This document shows, in pieces, positions 55,087-63,646 of a DNA stretch of 64,000 nt (positions within the stretch are counted from its first letter, which is position 1; each line of letters starts with the position of its first letter). This DNA comes from a virus. The notes beneath the pieces were generated by a model. It worked only from the letters and a program-made list of their open reading frames with translations, made no database searches and was not told where the DNA came from. The translations under genes were made by a program, and so were the position numbers. The DNA lies in the IMG/VR virus record IMGVR_UViG_3300035670_011573, positions 1 to 64,000 of that record. One strand, given 5' to 3'.

Positions 55087-56856
55087 CTATCTTGCAGTGA
55101 GAGTACCGCTGATTGAATTAATTAAAAGATCAATTTTACTTATCAATACGTTCATAACATCTGTTGTGCCATCAACTGCGGTTGCTGCTGCAGAACCAAA
55201 TTGGGTTTGTCTAATCTTATTAAATAAATCATCAAATTCTTGTCTAAGTTCTTCAAAAAATTCATCGATATTACCTGCTGCAGTTTTAATTTTATCGAAG
55301 ACTTCTTCACCAAGCTCATTAAAATCAACAATTGGTTGATTACCATAACCCCTATTAAATTCGGTAATGTCACCCCGAAATCTATCAACCCCCTCTCTCT
55401 GCATCCTTCCTACCAATGCTGCCAAAGTATCCGCACTTAATCGGACACCCTCTGTAAACTTTTTGTTTAATAATTGTAACTCAACATAGGTTGAAGCAGT
55501 AGAGGCAGCAGTTTTTTCTTCATATGATGTGGTTTGATTTCTAGCAGAGATTATTTCCTGTAAGTCTGTCCCCAAGGACTCTGCCAAAGATTGGTCACCA
55601 CTTTTATTAGCTTCGTTTAATTTTTCTAACAACTCCAAAGTTCTATCTTGTGTTGCGGTATCTGTTATTTTATAAATGTCACTTAATAATTGTGTTTGTG
55701 TAAAAAATGCTTGTTGTAGCCTGGGATCCTTATCTGCTTCGGAGACTGTAACTATATTTCCGCCCGCAAATGAAGATAAAGTATTTTTCATTGCATTAGC
55801 TAGATCCATCGCTAGTTCTGATTGGTCACCACCCTCTGCTAGTCTAGCCCTCAAACCAATGCTGGCACCCAATGCGCCCTGTCCAGAGCCAATATCTAAT
55901 CCACCTCTTTGAAAAGTTAAATAAGCGGCAGAATAATTAGATGACAAACCCACCAAAGAATTGCTTAATGTTGTTGACAAGCTTAAAGCATTTTCCATAC
56001 CCAAGCCCATATCTTCTAAACTATCTGCAAAGCCTTCTAATGCTGGACGACCAAAGCTAGCATTTACACCTAGCTTACTGAGGTTGCTAGCAAAACTATC
56101 TAAATTATCTGCTATTTTACTTACCTTAAGACCTGTATCTGCTGATATATCACCAAACATAGCCATTTGCTCTACAGCATCTTGTGCTGATAATCCCTGG
56201 ACCATCATGGCACTAGATAAGCCTTTCATATAATCAGTTAAAGTCATCCCCAAAGAACTAGAATGTAAAAATGCTGTATTTAAAAGATCCATACTTCCTG
56301 CTGCGGAAGTTATTGTTTTGCTCATATTTTCTATAGAAATTCCAGCATCAGCCATTGTCTTTGCAACAGCTACCCTATCTGCTGTTGTAATAAACCCAAA
56401 CTCTGCAGTTGCAAATTGTTGCGCAGAAGTCATTATATAATCGCTATATTTTTTTGCCTCTTCAAAGCCCTTACCAAAGCCTGCTGCATTCTTATACATT
56501 GCCTCGTTTAGATCCCTTGTGTATGCAGTGGCAACATCCATGGCTTTTCCGAAGCTATTTAAAAGCGTAATTGCTTCGCCGCCAACTCCCAATATTGAAC
56601 CAAAAGTTTCGTTAACTTTGTTAAGACCATAGGTAAGCGGACTTAATGCACCAAGTGAAAGCTTGTCGGCAAATGAAGTCATAAGAGATATTGCACCACT
56701 AAGGTTATTATTAACTGCACTAGCAGCCGCCGCAACTTTGTCAAATCCTATACCACCAGAAGCCGCTGCTTTATTTAAGTTATCAAAGGCAGCAATACCA
56801 CTAGCTACAGACTGATTTAGTTTGTTTAGAGCTTGTGTCGCTGAATCTGTTGCCAT
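55087..56856 (-). CDS. Tail tape measure protein
   Basis: 589 aa, Ala/Gly/Ser-rich and almost wholly helical, with FDKVAAAASAVNNNLSGAISLM, YGLNKVNETFGSILGVGGEAI and VAVAKTMADAGISIENMSKTITSAAG patterns usual in tape measures. It follows the frameshifted chaperone by 11 bases, the conserved position. From the rule of about 0.15 nm per residue, the tail would be roughly 90 nm, rather short for a phage with such large baseplate proteins. A short hydrophobic stretch (~60-110) could insert in the membrane. No peptidase or lysozyme domain is seen. Identity is firm from context, moderately from sequence. Confidence 0.8.
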   Translation of the reverse strand: MATDSATQALNKLNQSVASGIAAFDNLNKAAASGGIGFDKVAAAASAVNNNLSGAISLMTSFADKLSLGALSPLTYGLNKVNETFGSILGVGGEAITLLNSFGKAMDVATAYTRDLNEAMYKNAAGFGKGFEEAKKYSDYIMTSAQQFATAEFGFITTADRVAVAKTMADAGISIENMSKTITSAAGSMDLLNTAFLHSSSLGMTLTDYMKGLSSAMMVQGLSAQDAVEQMAMFGDISADTGLKVSKIADNLDSFASNLSKLGVNASFGRPALEGFADSLEDMGLGMENALSLSTTLSNSLVGLSSNYSAAYLTFQRGGLDIGSGQGALGASIGLRARLAEGGDQSELAMDLANAMKNTLSSFAGGNIVTVSEADKDPRLQQAFFTQTQLLSDIYKITDTATQDRTLELLEKLNEANKSGDQSLAESLGTDLQEIISARNQTTSYEEKTAASTASTYVELQLLNKKFTEGVRLSADTLAALVGRMQREGVDRFRGDITEFNRGYGNQPIVDFNELGEEVFDKIKTAAGNIDEFFEELRQEFDDLFNKIRQTQFGSAAATAVDGTTDVMNVLISKIDLLINSISGTLTAR

Positions 56857-56867
56857 AATTCCTCTCC

Positions 56868-57308
56868 CTAAGTATTAAATTTATCTATAGTATTTTTAAT
56901 ACTAGATAAATCAGATGGTAACTTTGCTCTTGATACATCATAATTTTCATTCTGCTTTCCACTTTGCTCTAGCTTTCTCATCCTAATAACTGCATCTAAC
57001 AAGTTGTTATTCTTAAAATCGCCTGTTACGATCGACTTCTCAAACTCAGCGTCATCTTTAAACCTATGGTCTGGTGGACTTTTTCTATATTCTTGAATCT
57101 TTTTAACTGCTTCTGCATTCCAGAATGAAGCAAGATAATCTATTTTTGATAATTGTTCCTCGTGTTCTTGTTTTTTATCTTGATATAATAATTCAGAATA
57201 TAAGACCCATTGATGTATGGTTATATCATCAAAGATAGGATCGTCTATTCTACACTTCCAAAGCTTAGATAATTCCCATCGGAGCCAGATTTCTGGCTCC
57301 TTTATTAG
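56868..57308 (-). CDS. Frameshift extension of the tail assembly chaperone (gpT-like part)
   Basis: An open frame of 146 codons in the -1 frame of the upstream chaperone gene, ending in TAG at 56870-56868. It has no usable start codon or ribosome site of its own. It begins at the slippery site and reads LIKEPEIWLRWELSKLW, then a helical, charged protein rich in Lys, Glu and Asp, ending in SSIKNTIDKFNT. Fused to the first 180 residues it gives a 326 aa product. In lambda (G-GT), P2 (E-E') and many other phages the longer form binds the tape measure while the shorter coats the growing tail. The tape measure follows 11 bases later, exactly as expected. It fills the only apparently empty stretch of the tail block. 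Confidence 0.88.
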   Translation of the reverse strand, partial: LIKEPEIWLRWELSKLWKCRIDDPIFDDITIHQWVLYSELLYQDKKQEHEEQLSKIDYLASFWNAEAVKKIQEYRKSPPDHRFKDDAEFEKSIVTGDFKNNNLLDAVIRMRKLEQSGKQNENYDVSRAKLPSDLSSIKNTIDKFNT

Positions 57309-57314
57309 TTTTTT
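57281..57314 (-). promoter_or_regulatory. Programmed -1 ribosomal frameshift site: slippery heptamer plus hairpin
   Basis: On the minus strand A AAA AAC (57314-57308) lies in frame with the chaperone gene and directly precedes its TAA stop. After a 7-base spacer comes an 8-bp hairpin: GGAGCCAG (57300-57293), loop AAAT, CTGGCTCC (57288-57281). This is the classic X XXY YYZ heptamer with a GC-rich stimulatory stem. Slipping back one base moves the ribosome into the 56868-57308 frame. Confidence 0.9.
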
Positions 57315-57847
57315 GAGTTTTCCTTGATGCCTCCATCATTATATAGACCCATTGATCTTTCGACCATCTTTTCATAATGTTCAAAAATTTTATCTACTAG
57401 CGAGGCTTGAAATTCCATAATAACCTCTACTTTTTGTTCATATTCTGACAGATGTTGCTCGCCAGAGTAAATTTCATTTAGTGACAGACCATTAACTGAT
57501 ACAATTGCCTCAGCTAAAGTATAAGGTTTTATATTAAGAATTCTTTCATCTTGTTCTATCTTCATTAATCTTTTGACTATTTCCTTTTGCTGCCTGCTTG
57601 ATAGTGTTGATATTTTAATTGTTGAATCACCAATAGAAATATCTTCGACCAACTTTCCAAAAAGTGCTAGATTTTTAAACCCAGGGGGAATGGGCTTGTC
57701 TTCTGCTGCCTCATTTTCAAATACTTCCTCGTTAGCTTCACGAACTTTGTTAAGTGCGCCAACAACACCCTGTGGTAAATTACCCATAGCATTCTTAGCT
57801 TTTGTTGCTGTTTGGTGTTCAACTACACCTCGGCCTGTTCTACTCAT
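57305..57847 (-). CDS. Tail assembly chaperone, short form (gpG-like)
   Basis: A 180 aa protein between tail tube and tape measure, the fixed position of tail assembly chaperones. The centre (residues ~55-125) reads FGKLVEDISIGDSTIKISTLSSRQQKEIVKRL and IKPYTLAEAIVSVNGLSL, a pattern I associate with chaperones of contractile-tailed phages. The first 50 residues are polar and Ala-rich; the last 40 form an acidic helix. Some ribosomes slip at 57308 to make the longer form. The start is coupled by ATGA to the HNH-like gene upstream. In lambda gpG the short form outnumbers the long by about 30 to 1; the ratio here is unknown. Confidence 0.85.
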   Translation of the reverse strand: MSRTGRGVVEHQTATKAKNAMGNLPQGVVGALNKVREANEEVFENEAAEDKPIPPGFKNLALFGKLVEDISIGDSTIKISTLSSRQQKEIVKRLMKIEQDERILNIKPYTLAEAIVSVNGLSLNEIYSGEQHLSEYEQKVEVIMEFQASLVDKIFEHYEKMVERSMGLYNDGGIKENSKN

Positions 57848-58455
57848 TTATCACCTCTCTTAATGTTTTCACTAACTTTAATGCACATGGTTATAAATTG
57901 CAAATGCGTTAGATTGCCTTTAAACTTTTGACAATCTATACAACATGATACCAGATTATCAATATTATAACCACCGGAAATATTTATCAACTCCAACCTA
58001 ATTTTTTTTACTTTAGAACTACAATAAAAACAATCTTTGTTCCAAAAGCTATCAAACTCTTCTAACTCAATACTGAATGGCACCTTTTCTTTTTGTGCTT
58101 TTTCTTTATAGATTGCATAACTTCGTGCTGGTTTATAATTATGACATCTTCTGCATTCTGCTCTAAAATAAGGTGGATTGGGAAGTTTTGAAAAATTATC
58201 TAATGTTTTAAACTCACCACATCTTTTACAACTTTTTCCGCCCTCACAATTATATTTTTTTTGTGTATAAGAAGCTCTGCCTGATCCAGCACATTTTCTA
58301 CTGCAATAAACACCCTCTGCATTTCTTCTTATTACATTATATAATGTTCCATATTTAACTTCAAAATCAGAATTACACCAGGTGCATTTGGCAGGAATAA
58401 TTTCTAAATTTTTCCAAATTTCTTTATCATTTTTAAGCTGCTCTAAAGTATACAA
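57844..58455 (-). CDS. HNH-like zinc protein, degenerate nuclease motif
   Basis: 203 aa from a TTG start that has a good AGGAG site 7 bases upstream. It has four Cys pairs: CTWC (~21) with YCSRKC (~50), CKRC (~75) with CRRC (~100), and an HNH-like C-terminus with CFYC (~140) and SCCIDCQKFKG (~180). The C-terminal part has GGYNIDNLVSCC, corresponding to the usual GYxxxNVVxCC of HNH endonucleases. The expected DR before it is EL and the final CN is CQ, so cleavage activity is doubtful. It may be a decayed homing endonuclease beside the tube and chaperone genes, or a retooled DNA-binding protein. Its stop overlaps the chaperone start (ATGA). Confidence 0.75.
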   Translation of the reverse strand: MYTLEQLKNDKEIWKNLEIIPAKCTWCNSDFEVKYGTLYNVIRRNAEGVYCSRKCAGSGRASYTQKKYNCEGGKSCKRCGEFKTLDNFSKLPNPPYFRAECRRCHNYKPARSYAIYKEKAQKEKVPFSIELEEFDSFWNKDCFYCSSKVKKIRLELINISGGYNIDNLVSCCIDCQKFKGNLTHLQFITMCIKVSENIKRGDK

Positions 58456-58540
58456 AAACTACTCCTGTTTATATGTAAAAAAGTACCAGAAATAAATTTA
58501 AAAGACTTTTTTATTTAAAACAGAATTTTTTAAAGAAAAT

Positions 58541-58568
58541 AAAAAACCCCCTAAAGAGGGGGTTTTTA
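58541..58568 (-). terminator. Intrinsic terminator between tail tube and HNH-like gene
   Basis: CCCCCT (58547-58552) and AGGGGG (58557-58562) form a perfect stem with a 4-base loop, flanked by A- and T-runs that add base pairs. On the minus strand the stem is followed by a T-run, so transcripts from the sheath and tube genes would end or be thinned here. The A-run on the other side makes it bidirectional in principle. It probably sets higher expression for sheath and tube than for the genes after it. Confidence 0.9.
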
Positions 58569-58584
58569 TCATTTAAACTTGTGA

Positions 58585-59190
58585 TTAGAATGCAGCGCTA
58601 ATTAGACCAGGGAAGTCTAGGGCACCTCTTCTAGCACCGGAATCTGCCAGTAATTCAACATCATCCAACTGTGTTGGAACCTGTCTACCACCACCAGTAC
58701 CTTGACTCAAGGCTACTGCTTCACCACCGCGGATGGTCCTAACAGTTTCTACTAGTACGTTTGCAGTTTCAGATATTACATAGTTTTCTGAACTGTAAGT
58801 CTTTGATAGAGTCTTGAACCAGCAATTTTGATAAGTGGTAATAACTGCATCATCATCTGTTCCAGTGTATTGATCAATTACTACAATATCAAAAGGTATT
58901 CTTTGTGCCTTTAGATTCTTAAATCCTCTGGAGAAAGCTTCTGGTAAGCTTAATCCATCGAATACAATTCTAGTAATTGTAAGATCTACGTCTGCAGAAG
59001 AATCAGGTACAGCTTCGATAACGCCGTCTGTACCTACTTCACGAATTCTTTTGATCTGTCTATTTTGTGTTTCTTGGAATGACTGAACAGCACCAACAGG
59101 TTCATTATTAACTAGAATAAGAATCTGTGTAGATAATGCTGTTCTGGTAGTTCCATCTAATACAGAGCCAGATTTAGGATAAGTTGCCAT
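58585..59190 (-). CDS. Tail tube protein
   Basis: 201 aa. ILILVNNEPVGAVQSFQETQNRQIKRIREVGTDGVIEAVP is the characteristic first part of contractile tail tubes (T4 gp19, PBSX XkdM). VDLTITRIVFDG and YQNCWFKTLSKTYSSENYVISETANVLVETV are the strands of the tube beta-barrel. Tube proteins are usually 140-200 aa, so the length is normal. It stacks as hexameric rings inside the sheath. Its gene follows the sheath by 12 bases and is closed by the terminator at 58541-58568. AGGAG precedes the ATG. An extra C-terminal tail of ~35 residues (GTGGGRQVPTQ) is Gly-rich. Confidence 0.9.
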   Translation of the reverse strand: MATYPKSGSVLDGTTRTALSTQILILVNNEPVGAVQSFQETQNRQIKRIREVGTDGVIEAVPDSSADVDLTITRIVFDGLSLPEAFSRGFKNLKAQRIPFDIVVIDQYTGTDDDAVITTYQNCWFKTLSKTYSSENYVISETANVLVETVRTIRGGEAVALSQGTGGGRQVPTQLDDVELLADSGARRGALDFPGLISAAF

Positions 59191-59202
59191 TTAATACTCC
59201 TA

Positions 59203-62200
59203 TTATAGGATACCGACTTCAATATCGATAAAGATATAGTTAATTGGATATGCTGGCTGGAATCTCAAATACACATTCCACTGTCTTGGGTCAAGCTTAT
59301 CTCTTTCAACCTTAACATTTTTATAACCAGTAATTAATCCTTGTGAGACTAAGGAAGATAAAATTCCAATAATTCTGGATGTCATTGCACCCTGTGTATT
59401 GTTGTCTTCTACAACGCCAACGAATGCTTTGAGTCCTTGTCTTAGAACTTCTTTAACTCTATCTCTAATGAAGATTATGGAAACTTCCTCATCTTCTACG
59501 AATCCAGACTGGCTAGTAGTCCTACCTGCCAAAACCTGTCCACCACCAACAACTGGCTGTACAACTGTGGCACCAACTGCACCTAGTTGATTTAGAATTA
59601 CAGGGCGGTACTTCTTATCTCTAAGAATTGTGAAGCCTGAAAGAACTTTGTTAGTTAGTGGTATTGCAACGTTTTGTGTAGCAGATAAATAACCAGCGGC
59701 AGCAGCAGCCATATAGAATCCGTCAATAAAGGTGTTTGCACCCTGAATGGATCTTACTACCTGATCTGGATAGAAATAGACGGCTCTATTGCTGGTGTAG
59801 TTATCACTAAGCTTGTAGTTTTGTAGATCTTCAGTATTTCCATCAAGAACTTCTTCTGGATCGTCGCCCTGAATACCTTCTAGAATGCCAATGTCTTCTA
59901 CTGCAACTTCTTCTAATCCAATAAGAGCCTGAGGTGTTACGCCTTGTTGTGCGCCAAACATTGTAACTCTTTCTTTTTGGATTGCAATAGTGCTCATGGT
60001 TTCTACGTGCTGAATTGCAGCGCGGAAAATTCCACCCCTATTTTGTAGTGGTAATGGAACTACAATCTGGCACTCTTCTGCTTCTAGAGCCTCAAATGCT
60101 TCAAACCAATTTGTATCAAAGAAATCTGCATCAACTTCATCAACATAAGAAATCTTAATTCCATCGCCAGACTTTAAAGTTCCGCTAGATACTAAATCTT
60201 TGTGGAAAAGTACTGCGGCTCTTTTGTTGGTAACATCACTCTCATCTTTGATAAAGAATTGCATTTCGGTAGCGCTGTTTGTAAGGCTGGTTGATAAACC
60301 ATCATTAGCAACAACAATAACAGTTTGGTCATCCACAATATCAGTGATTATCAATTCTATACCTACGGTGGTAGAGCCAAATAGTGCAAGGCTAATATCG
60401 TCTGACTTAGTCTTTAAAGAACCAAAAGAATCTTTAAGGCTCTGGACAACTATAATCTTGCCTACGTCTGTACCATCAAAATTTACCTCTGAACTGGTAA
60501 AAGTTTCTGATGAAGCAGCCACACTGCCAGCAAATCCTTGGCCAATAATCTTGGTATCTGTATTGATTATAGTGTAAGAGAATGGATAGGATGGATTTGA
60601 TATAAACTGTGCTTGTCCAGTTGGGCTTTCAATTTGTGAATTGTAAAACTCTACCTTATTTGGGAAGATTTGTGTTTCAACACCCTTTCTGACAACAAAG
60701 AAGTTAACTTGCGAATCGCTTTGTGGTCTTGCTTTTTGTAATCCAGATAGGGGCCTTGGAATTATAAAAGTAAGATCATCTGGTTCACAGTTTGCTGCGT
60801 TGCCACCGCAGGCCTTAAATCCACCTTGACCATTAGAATTTGCTTCTTGAACTAAGAAGGCAGTTGTTCTTCTTGGAATTGGTGGCTTGCACTGTAAGGC
60901 TAGAACATAAGGTGCTTGGTTCTCAAAGCAAAGTCTAGCGCCAAGTGATAAGGTATTTTTAACACTCTCTTGACCATGCTTTTTAGCAAGCTCTTGTGCG
61001 CTGACAAAAAGTTCTGGATCGTTAATATCACTTTCTGCAATATACTTAACTTCTAGTCTATCATTCTTTTTTAGTACTCGGGATTTTACATCGATAAAGA
61101 ATTTATCGCCAACTTCAAATGGAACATTTCCTGCTTTAATTCCAAAGACTAAAACACCATTGGTTTCTAGCATATGGAACTCTAGATCTTTTTCACCTAA
61201 GCCATCTGCATCATCATCAACTAGGTTAGGGAATCCAACATTTGGCTCGCCTAATTTGCTAACTCTTAATCTTCTAGAAGAAGTTACTTTATCTACTCTG
61301 TAGAATCCAGAAAGTCCAGGTGTGTCACCGCCACAAATTGCTAAAACCTTTCCAAGATCGGAACTTGAAAAAGCGCCAGCAGTTGCAGGGGCACCAGTTA
61401 TACCGTTATGTACTACGCTGGGATCATCAATAAATAAATTCTTTGCTCTAATCTCCCAGGCTACATTGAGTGCATCGTAAGAAAAACTATCAGTTACCAA
61501 GGTTAAGGTTGTGGTATCAGTTCCTAAGTCATAATCGATATCTTCAATTTCAATTCCGGTATATCCATCTGCACAAAGAAAATCACCAGGAACTACCTGG
61601 CCTTGTGTTATAAGATCGCCGTCGAACTTAAAGTATCTGGTAGTAAGTGGTGTAGCATCACCACTTAAAACAACCGAGTTACCTAAACCAAAGTCATCGC
61701 TAGTAGCTACAACAAAGCCGTCTTGGCAGACATCTTCATTTCCTGAAACCGCACCCTTGATGCTAGTATAGTAAGAATCATGAAATAAAATTGGTTGACC
61801 ACCTGATGTAGTTATTTGTCCTGATACAGAGCCAGATAATGTAAAAGTAGTTTGGCCAGGAATTGGATCGCCGTTAGAATCTCTGATAACAGAGACTGCT
61901 CTAAGTGTCCATCTTTCTGGTGGTGCGTTTTGATCTAAGATTGAGATAAGATTTACGCTGCCACAGATGCCATCTGGTAAGTAACCATTTCCAACGTTGA
62001 TGCTACTAGCAGACCACTTCTTTCCATCTTGATCACCTATACTAGCGCCCTGAAGTTCAAGGCATCCGGTATCTGGATCAAGCCTAAAATCAAATTGACC
62101 ATCAAATGGTAGTCCATCTAATTCTGCTTCAATACCTCTAAGTGAGGAACCGTTTAAAAATACTTCGGTTCTTCCGCTTATAATTGGTGAAAATTGTAAG

Positions 62201-62421
62201 CTAAAGAATCTACCTGCTGGATTTCCATCGGGACTGCAATCTGGATTGCCATCTCGACCATTACCTATAGCTGCTTCAACGACAGTCTCTTCTCTAAGAC
62301 CTTCACCCATAATGCAGGGAATTCTTAATCCGCCCGGGATTGTTACGCCCCGAGAGATTACTCGATCCCTAGCAAATACGCCAGGTTGTACATATCCTGA
62401 TATTCCTGGGATGTTAGCCAT
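59203..62421 (-). CDS. Contractile tail sheath protein, extended
   Basis: 1072 aa. The C-terminal ~190 residues are a standard sheath domain: TFIDGFYMAAAAAGYLSATQNVAIPLTNKVLSGF, VSIIFIRDRVKEVLRQGLKAFVGVVEDNNTQGAM, NVKVERDKLDPRQWNVYLRFQPAYPINYIFIDIEV. The N-terminal GYVQPGVFARDRVISRGVTIPGGLRIPCIMGEG is the sheath start. T4 gp18 has 659 residues and XkdK about 470, so about 400-600 are inserted in the middle, rich in beta strands (FKFDGDLITQGQVVPGDFLC, VFGIKAGNVPFEVGDKFFIDV). They would point outwards on the tail. GGAGG precedes the ATG. The 63-base gap upstream is AT-rich, and I see no clear promoter there. Confidence 0.93.
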   Translation of the reverse strand: MANIPGISGYVQPGVFARDRVISRGVTIPGGLRIPCIMGEGLREETVVEAAIGNGRDGNPDCSPDGNPAGRFFSLQFSPIISGRTEVFLNGSSLRGIEAELDGLPFDGQFDFRLDPDTGCLELQGASIGDQDGKKWSASSINVGNGYLPDGICGSVNLISILDQNAPPERWTLRAVSVIRDSNGDPIPGQTTFTLSGSVSGQITTSGGQPILFHDSYYTSIKGAVSGNEDVCQDGFVVATSDDFGLGNSVVLSGDATPLTTRYFKFDGDLITQGQVVPGDFLCADGYTGIEIEDIDYDLGTDTTTLTLVTDSFSYDALNVAWEIRAKNLFIDDPSVVHNGITGAPATAGAFSSSDLGKVLAICGGDTPGLSGFYRVDKVTSSRRLRVSKLGEPNVGFPNLVDDDADGLGEKDLEFHMLETNGVLVFGIKAGNVPFEVGDKFFIDVKSRVLKKNDRLEVKYIAESDINDPELFVSAQELAKKHGQESVKNTLSLGARLCFENQAPYVLALQCKPPIPRRTTAFLVQEANSNGQGGFKACGGNAANCEPDDLTFIIPRPLSGLQKARPQSDSQVNFFVVRKGVETQIFPNKVEFYNSQIESPTGQAQFISNPSYPFSYTIINTDTKIIGQGFAGSVAASSETFTSSEVNFDGTDVGKIIVVQSLKDSFGSLKTKSDDISLALFGSTTVGIELIITDIVDDQTVIVVANDGLSTSLTNSATEMQFFIKDESDVTNKRAAVLFHKDLVSSGTLKSGDGIKISYVDEVDADFFDTNWFEAFEALEAEECQIVVPLPLQNRGGIFRAAIQHVETMSTIAIQKERVTMFGAQQGVTPQALIGLEEVAVEDIGILEGIQGDDPEEVLDGNTEDLQNYKLSDNYTSNRAVYFYPDQVVRSIQGANTFIDGFYMAAAAAGYLSATQNVAIPLTNKVLSGFTILRDKKYRPVILNQLGAVGATVVQPVVGGGQVLAGRTTSQSGFVEDEEVSIIFIRDRVKEVLRQGLKAFVGVVEDNNTQGAMTSRIIGILSSLVSQGLITGYKNVKVERDKLDPRQWNVYLRFQPAYPINYIFIDIEVGIL

Positions 62422-62484
62422 TTAATTCCTCCAAAAACCTATATAATAAACAATCATCTCAAACCTTTATATTAGTAGTTAAAT

Positions 62485-63300
62485 TTAAAGTTTTATTTCC
62501 GCAATTTCTATTACATCTTCGAATTTCAAAGATTGTACATCCGATATTGTATTTTTTCCAGGAATTGGTGTTCTTGATACATCAAAATAAAATACAATTT
62601 TTTCAACTACATTTTCTAATGGAATCTCAACCCGCCATTCGGATCTGGTAGAGATTGATATCGTGTGACTAAACACAAAATCATTAGCATATGGTTCCGC
62701 ATTTTCAGCGCTAACATTTAAACTTTTTATAAATAAACCATTTGCTCTTAATTCATTCCAAGATACATATTGCAAAATTAATTTGGTTATTTCTGTTATT
62801 TCCTCTAACTCACTATGACTTTCAGAATAAATTGATATATCAAAATTAACTTCCCAGGCTCCAGCATAAACACGATGTGTCGGTGTTAAAATTTCTTTGA
62901 CTGCACCAAATTCGTCTTCGACCAAATCTTTTCTATACTTAGTAGAATAATTCTGATTAAAACCTAAAGCGACAGAAGTTCCGCTGGAAGTCTTTACCGT
63001 TATAGCAGGGTAAAACTTAATTTCATATCTATAAACATCTGTTATCAAAATCTTGGTTGTAGATGGATCGTCAATCGTCAAACCCGTTAAGTCAGGTGTG
63101 GCTGGATAACCATATTCGTCATGCCTATATGTATAAATATTGTCCTTGCTAAAGTGCTTTCTTAAAGTATCTATCAGCAAGTTCTTGGGCTGAACAATAG
63201 AAACGTTTTGAACTATATAGTTATCAGCAAAAAAATTAGAATATACTCTGTGATCTCCGCTAAATCCTGTTCCTGGAAGATTTTGAGTATCAATTCCCAT
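62485..63300 (-). CDS. Neck/tail-terminator candidate protein
   Basis: 271 aa, not firmly recognised. It has the composition of a virion protein: beta-rich, no membrane segment, no Cys. LLIDTLRKHFSKDNIYTYRHDEYGYP, ILITDVYRYEIKFYPAITV and HRVYAGAWEVNFDISIYSESHSELEEITEITKLIL resemble the strand-helix-strand of tail terminator proteins, which cap the tube and sheath. It lies directly upstream of the sheath gene, the usual place for that role. FYFDVSRTPIPG closes the protein. A functional name is therefore inference from order and fold impression. Confidence 0.5.
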   Translation of the reverse strand: MGIDTQNLPGTGFSGDHRVYSNFFADNYIVQNVSIVQPKNLLIDTLRKHFSKDNIYTYRHDEYGYPATPDLTGLTIDDPSTTKILITDVYRYEIKFYPAITVKTSSGTSVALGFNQNYSTKYRKDLVEDEFGAVKEILTPTHRVYAGAWEVNFDISIYSESHSELEEITEITKLILQYVSWNELRANGLFIKSLNVSAENAEPYANDFVFSHTISISTRSEWRVEIPLENVVEKIVFYFDVSRTPIPGKNTISDVQSLKFEDVIEIAEIKL

Positions 63301-63307
63301 CTGTTAA

Positions 63308-63646
63308 TTACCTCATGTTAATAGGTGTATATCTTATTTCTTCAATAGTCTTTGCTTTTTCACAAAAGTTTTTTATTTTAGATAGGTGACGATCTAAAAT
63401 CTCCCTATCTTTAAAATCTGAATTATTAATAATAATATGTTTCCTTATTAATAATTCTACCACAATCTCATCTTCCCTTGGGAATGGTTCTTTCCCAGTA
63501 ACTATTTCGGTACAGTTATTACTAGAAGTAATTCTAGGCCCTTCTTTACCTAGCTTATCATATATAAAATTTACTATATTATTAACTGTTTTTTCCAGCT
63601 CAAAATTATATTCTGAGTTATTATTAAAAATTTTTACAGAAAACAC
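63308..63646 (-). CDS. Small virion-region protein, unknown function
   Basis: 112 aa from a GTG start that overlaps the upstream TAG by one base (TAGTG), with a GAGGTG site just before. It is not recognised. It has NIVNFIYDKLGKEGPRITSSNNCTEIV, then VVELLIRKHIIIN, and a charged C-terminal helix (REILDRHLSKIKNFCEKAKT). The size and position fit a head-tail joining or tail-completion protein, but the sequence does not prove it. Confidence 0.55.
   Translation of the reverse strand: MFSVKIFNNNSEYNFELEKTVNNIVNFIYDKLGKEGPRITSSNNCTEIVTGKEPFPREDEIVVELLIRKHIIINNSDFKDREILDRHLSKIKNFCEKAKTIEEIRYTPINMR

Noticed and set aside
56857-57304. Non-coding gap or pseudogene between tape measure and chaperone
   Set aside because: The -1 frame is open throughout and preceded by a slippery site and hairpin, so it is a frameshift extension rather than a broken gene.
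57844-58455. Group I intron or intein near the HNH-like gene
   Set aside because: The flanking tube and chaperone genes are complete and uninterrupted, so the HNH-like gene is free-standing.
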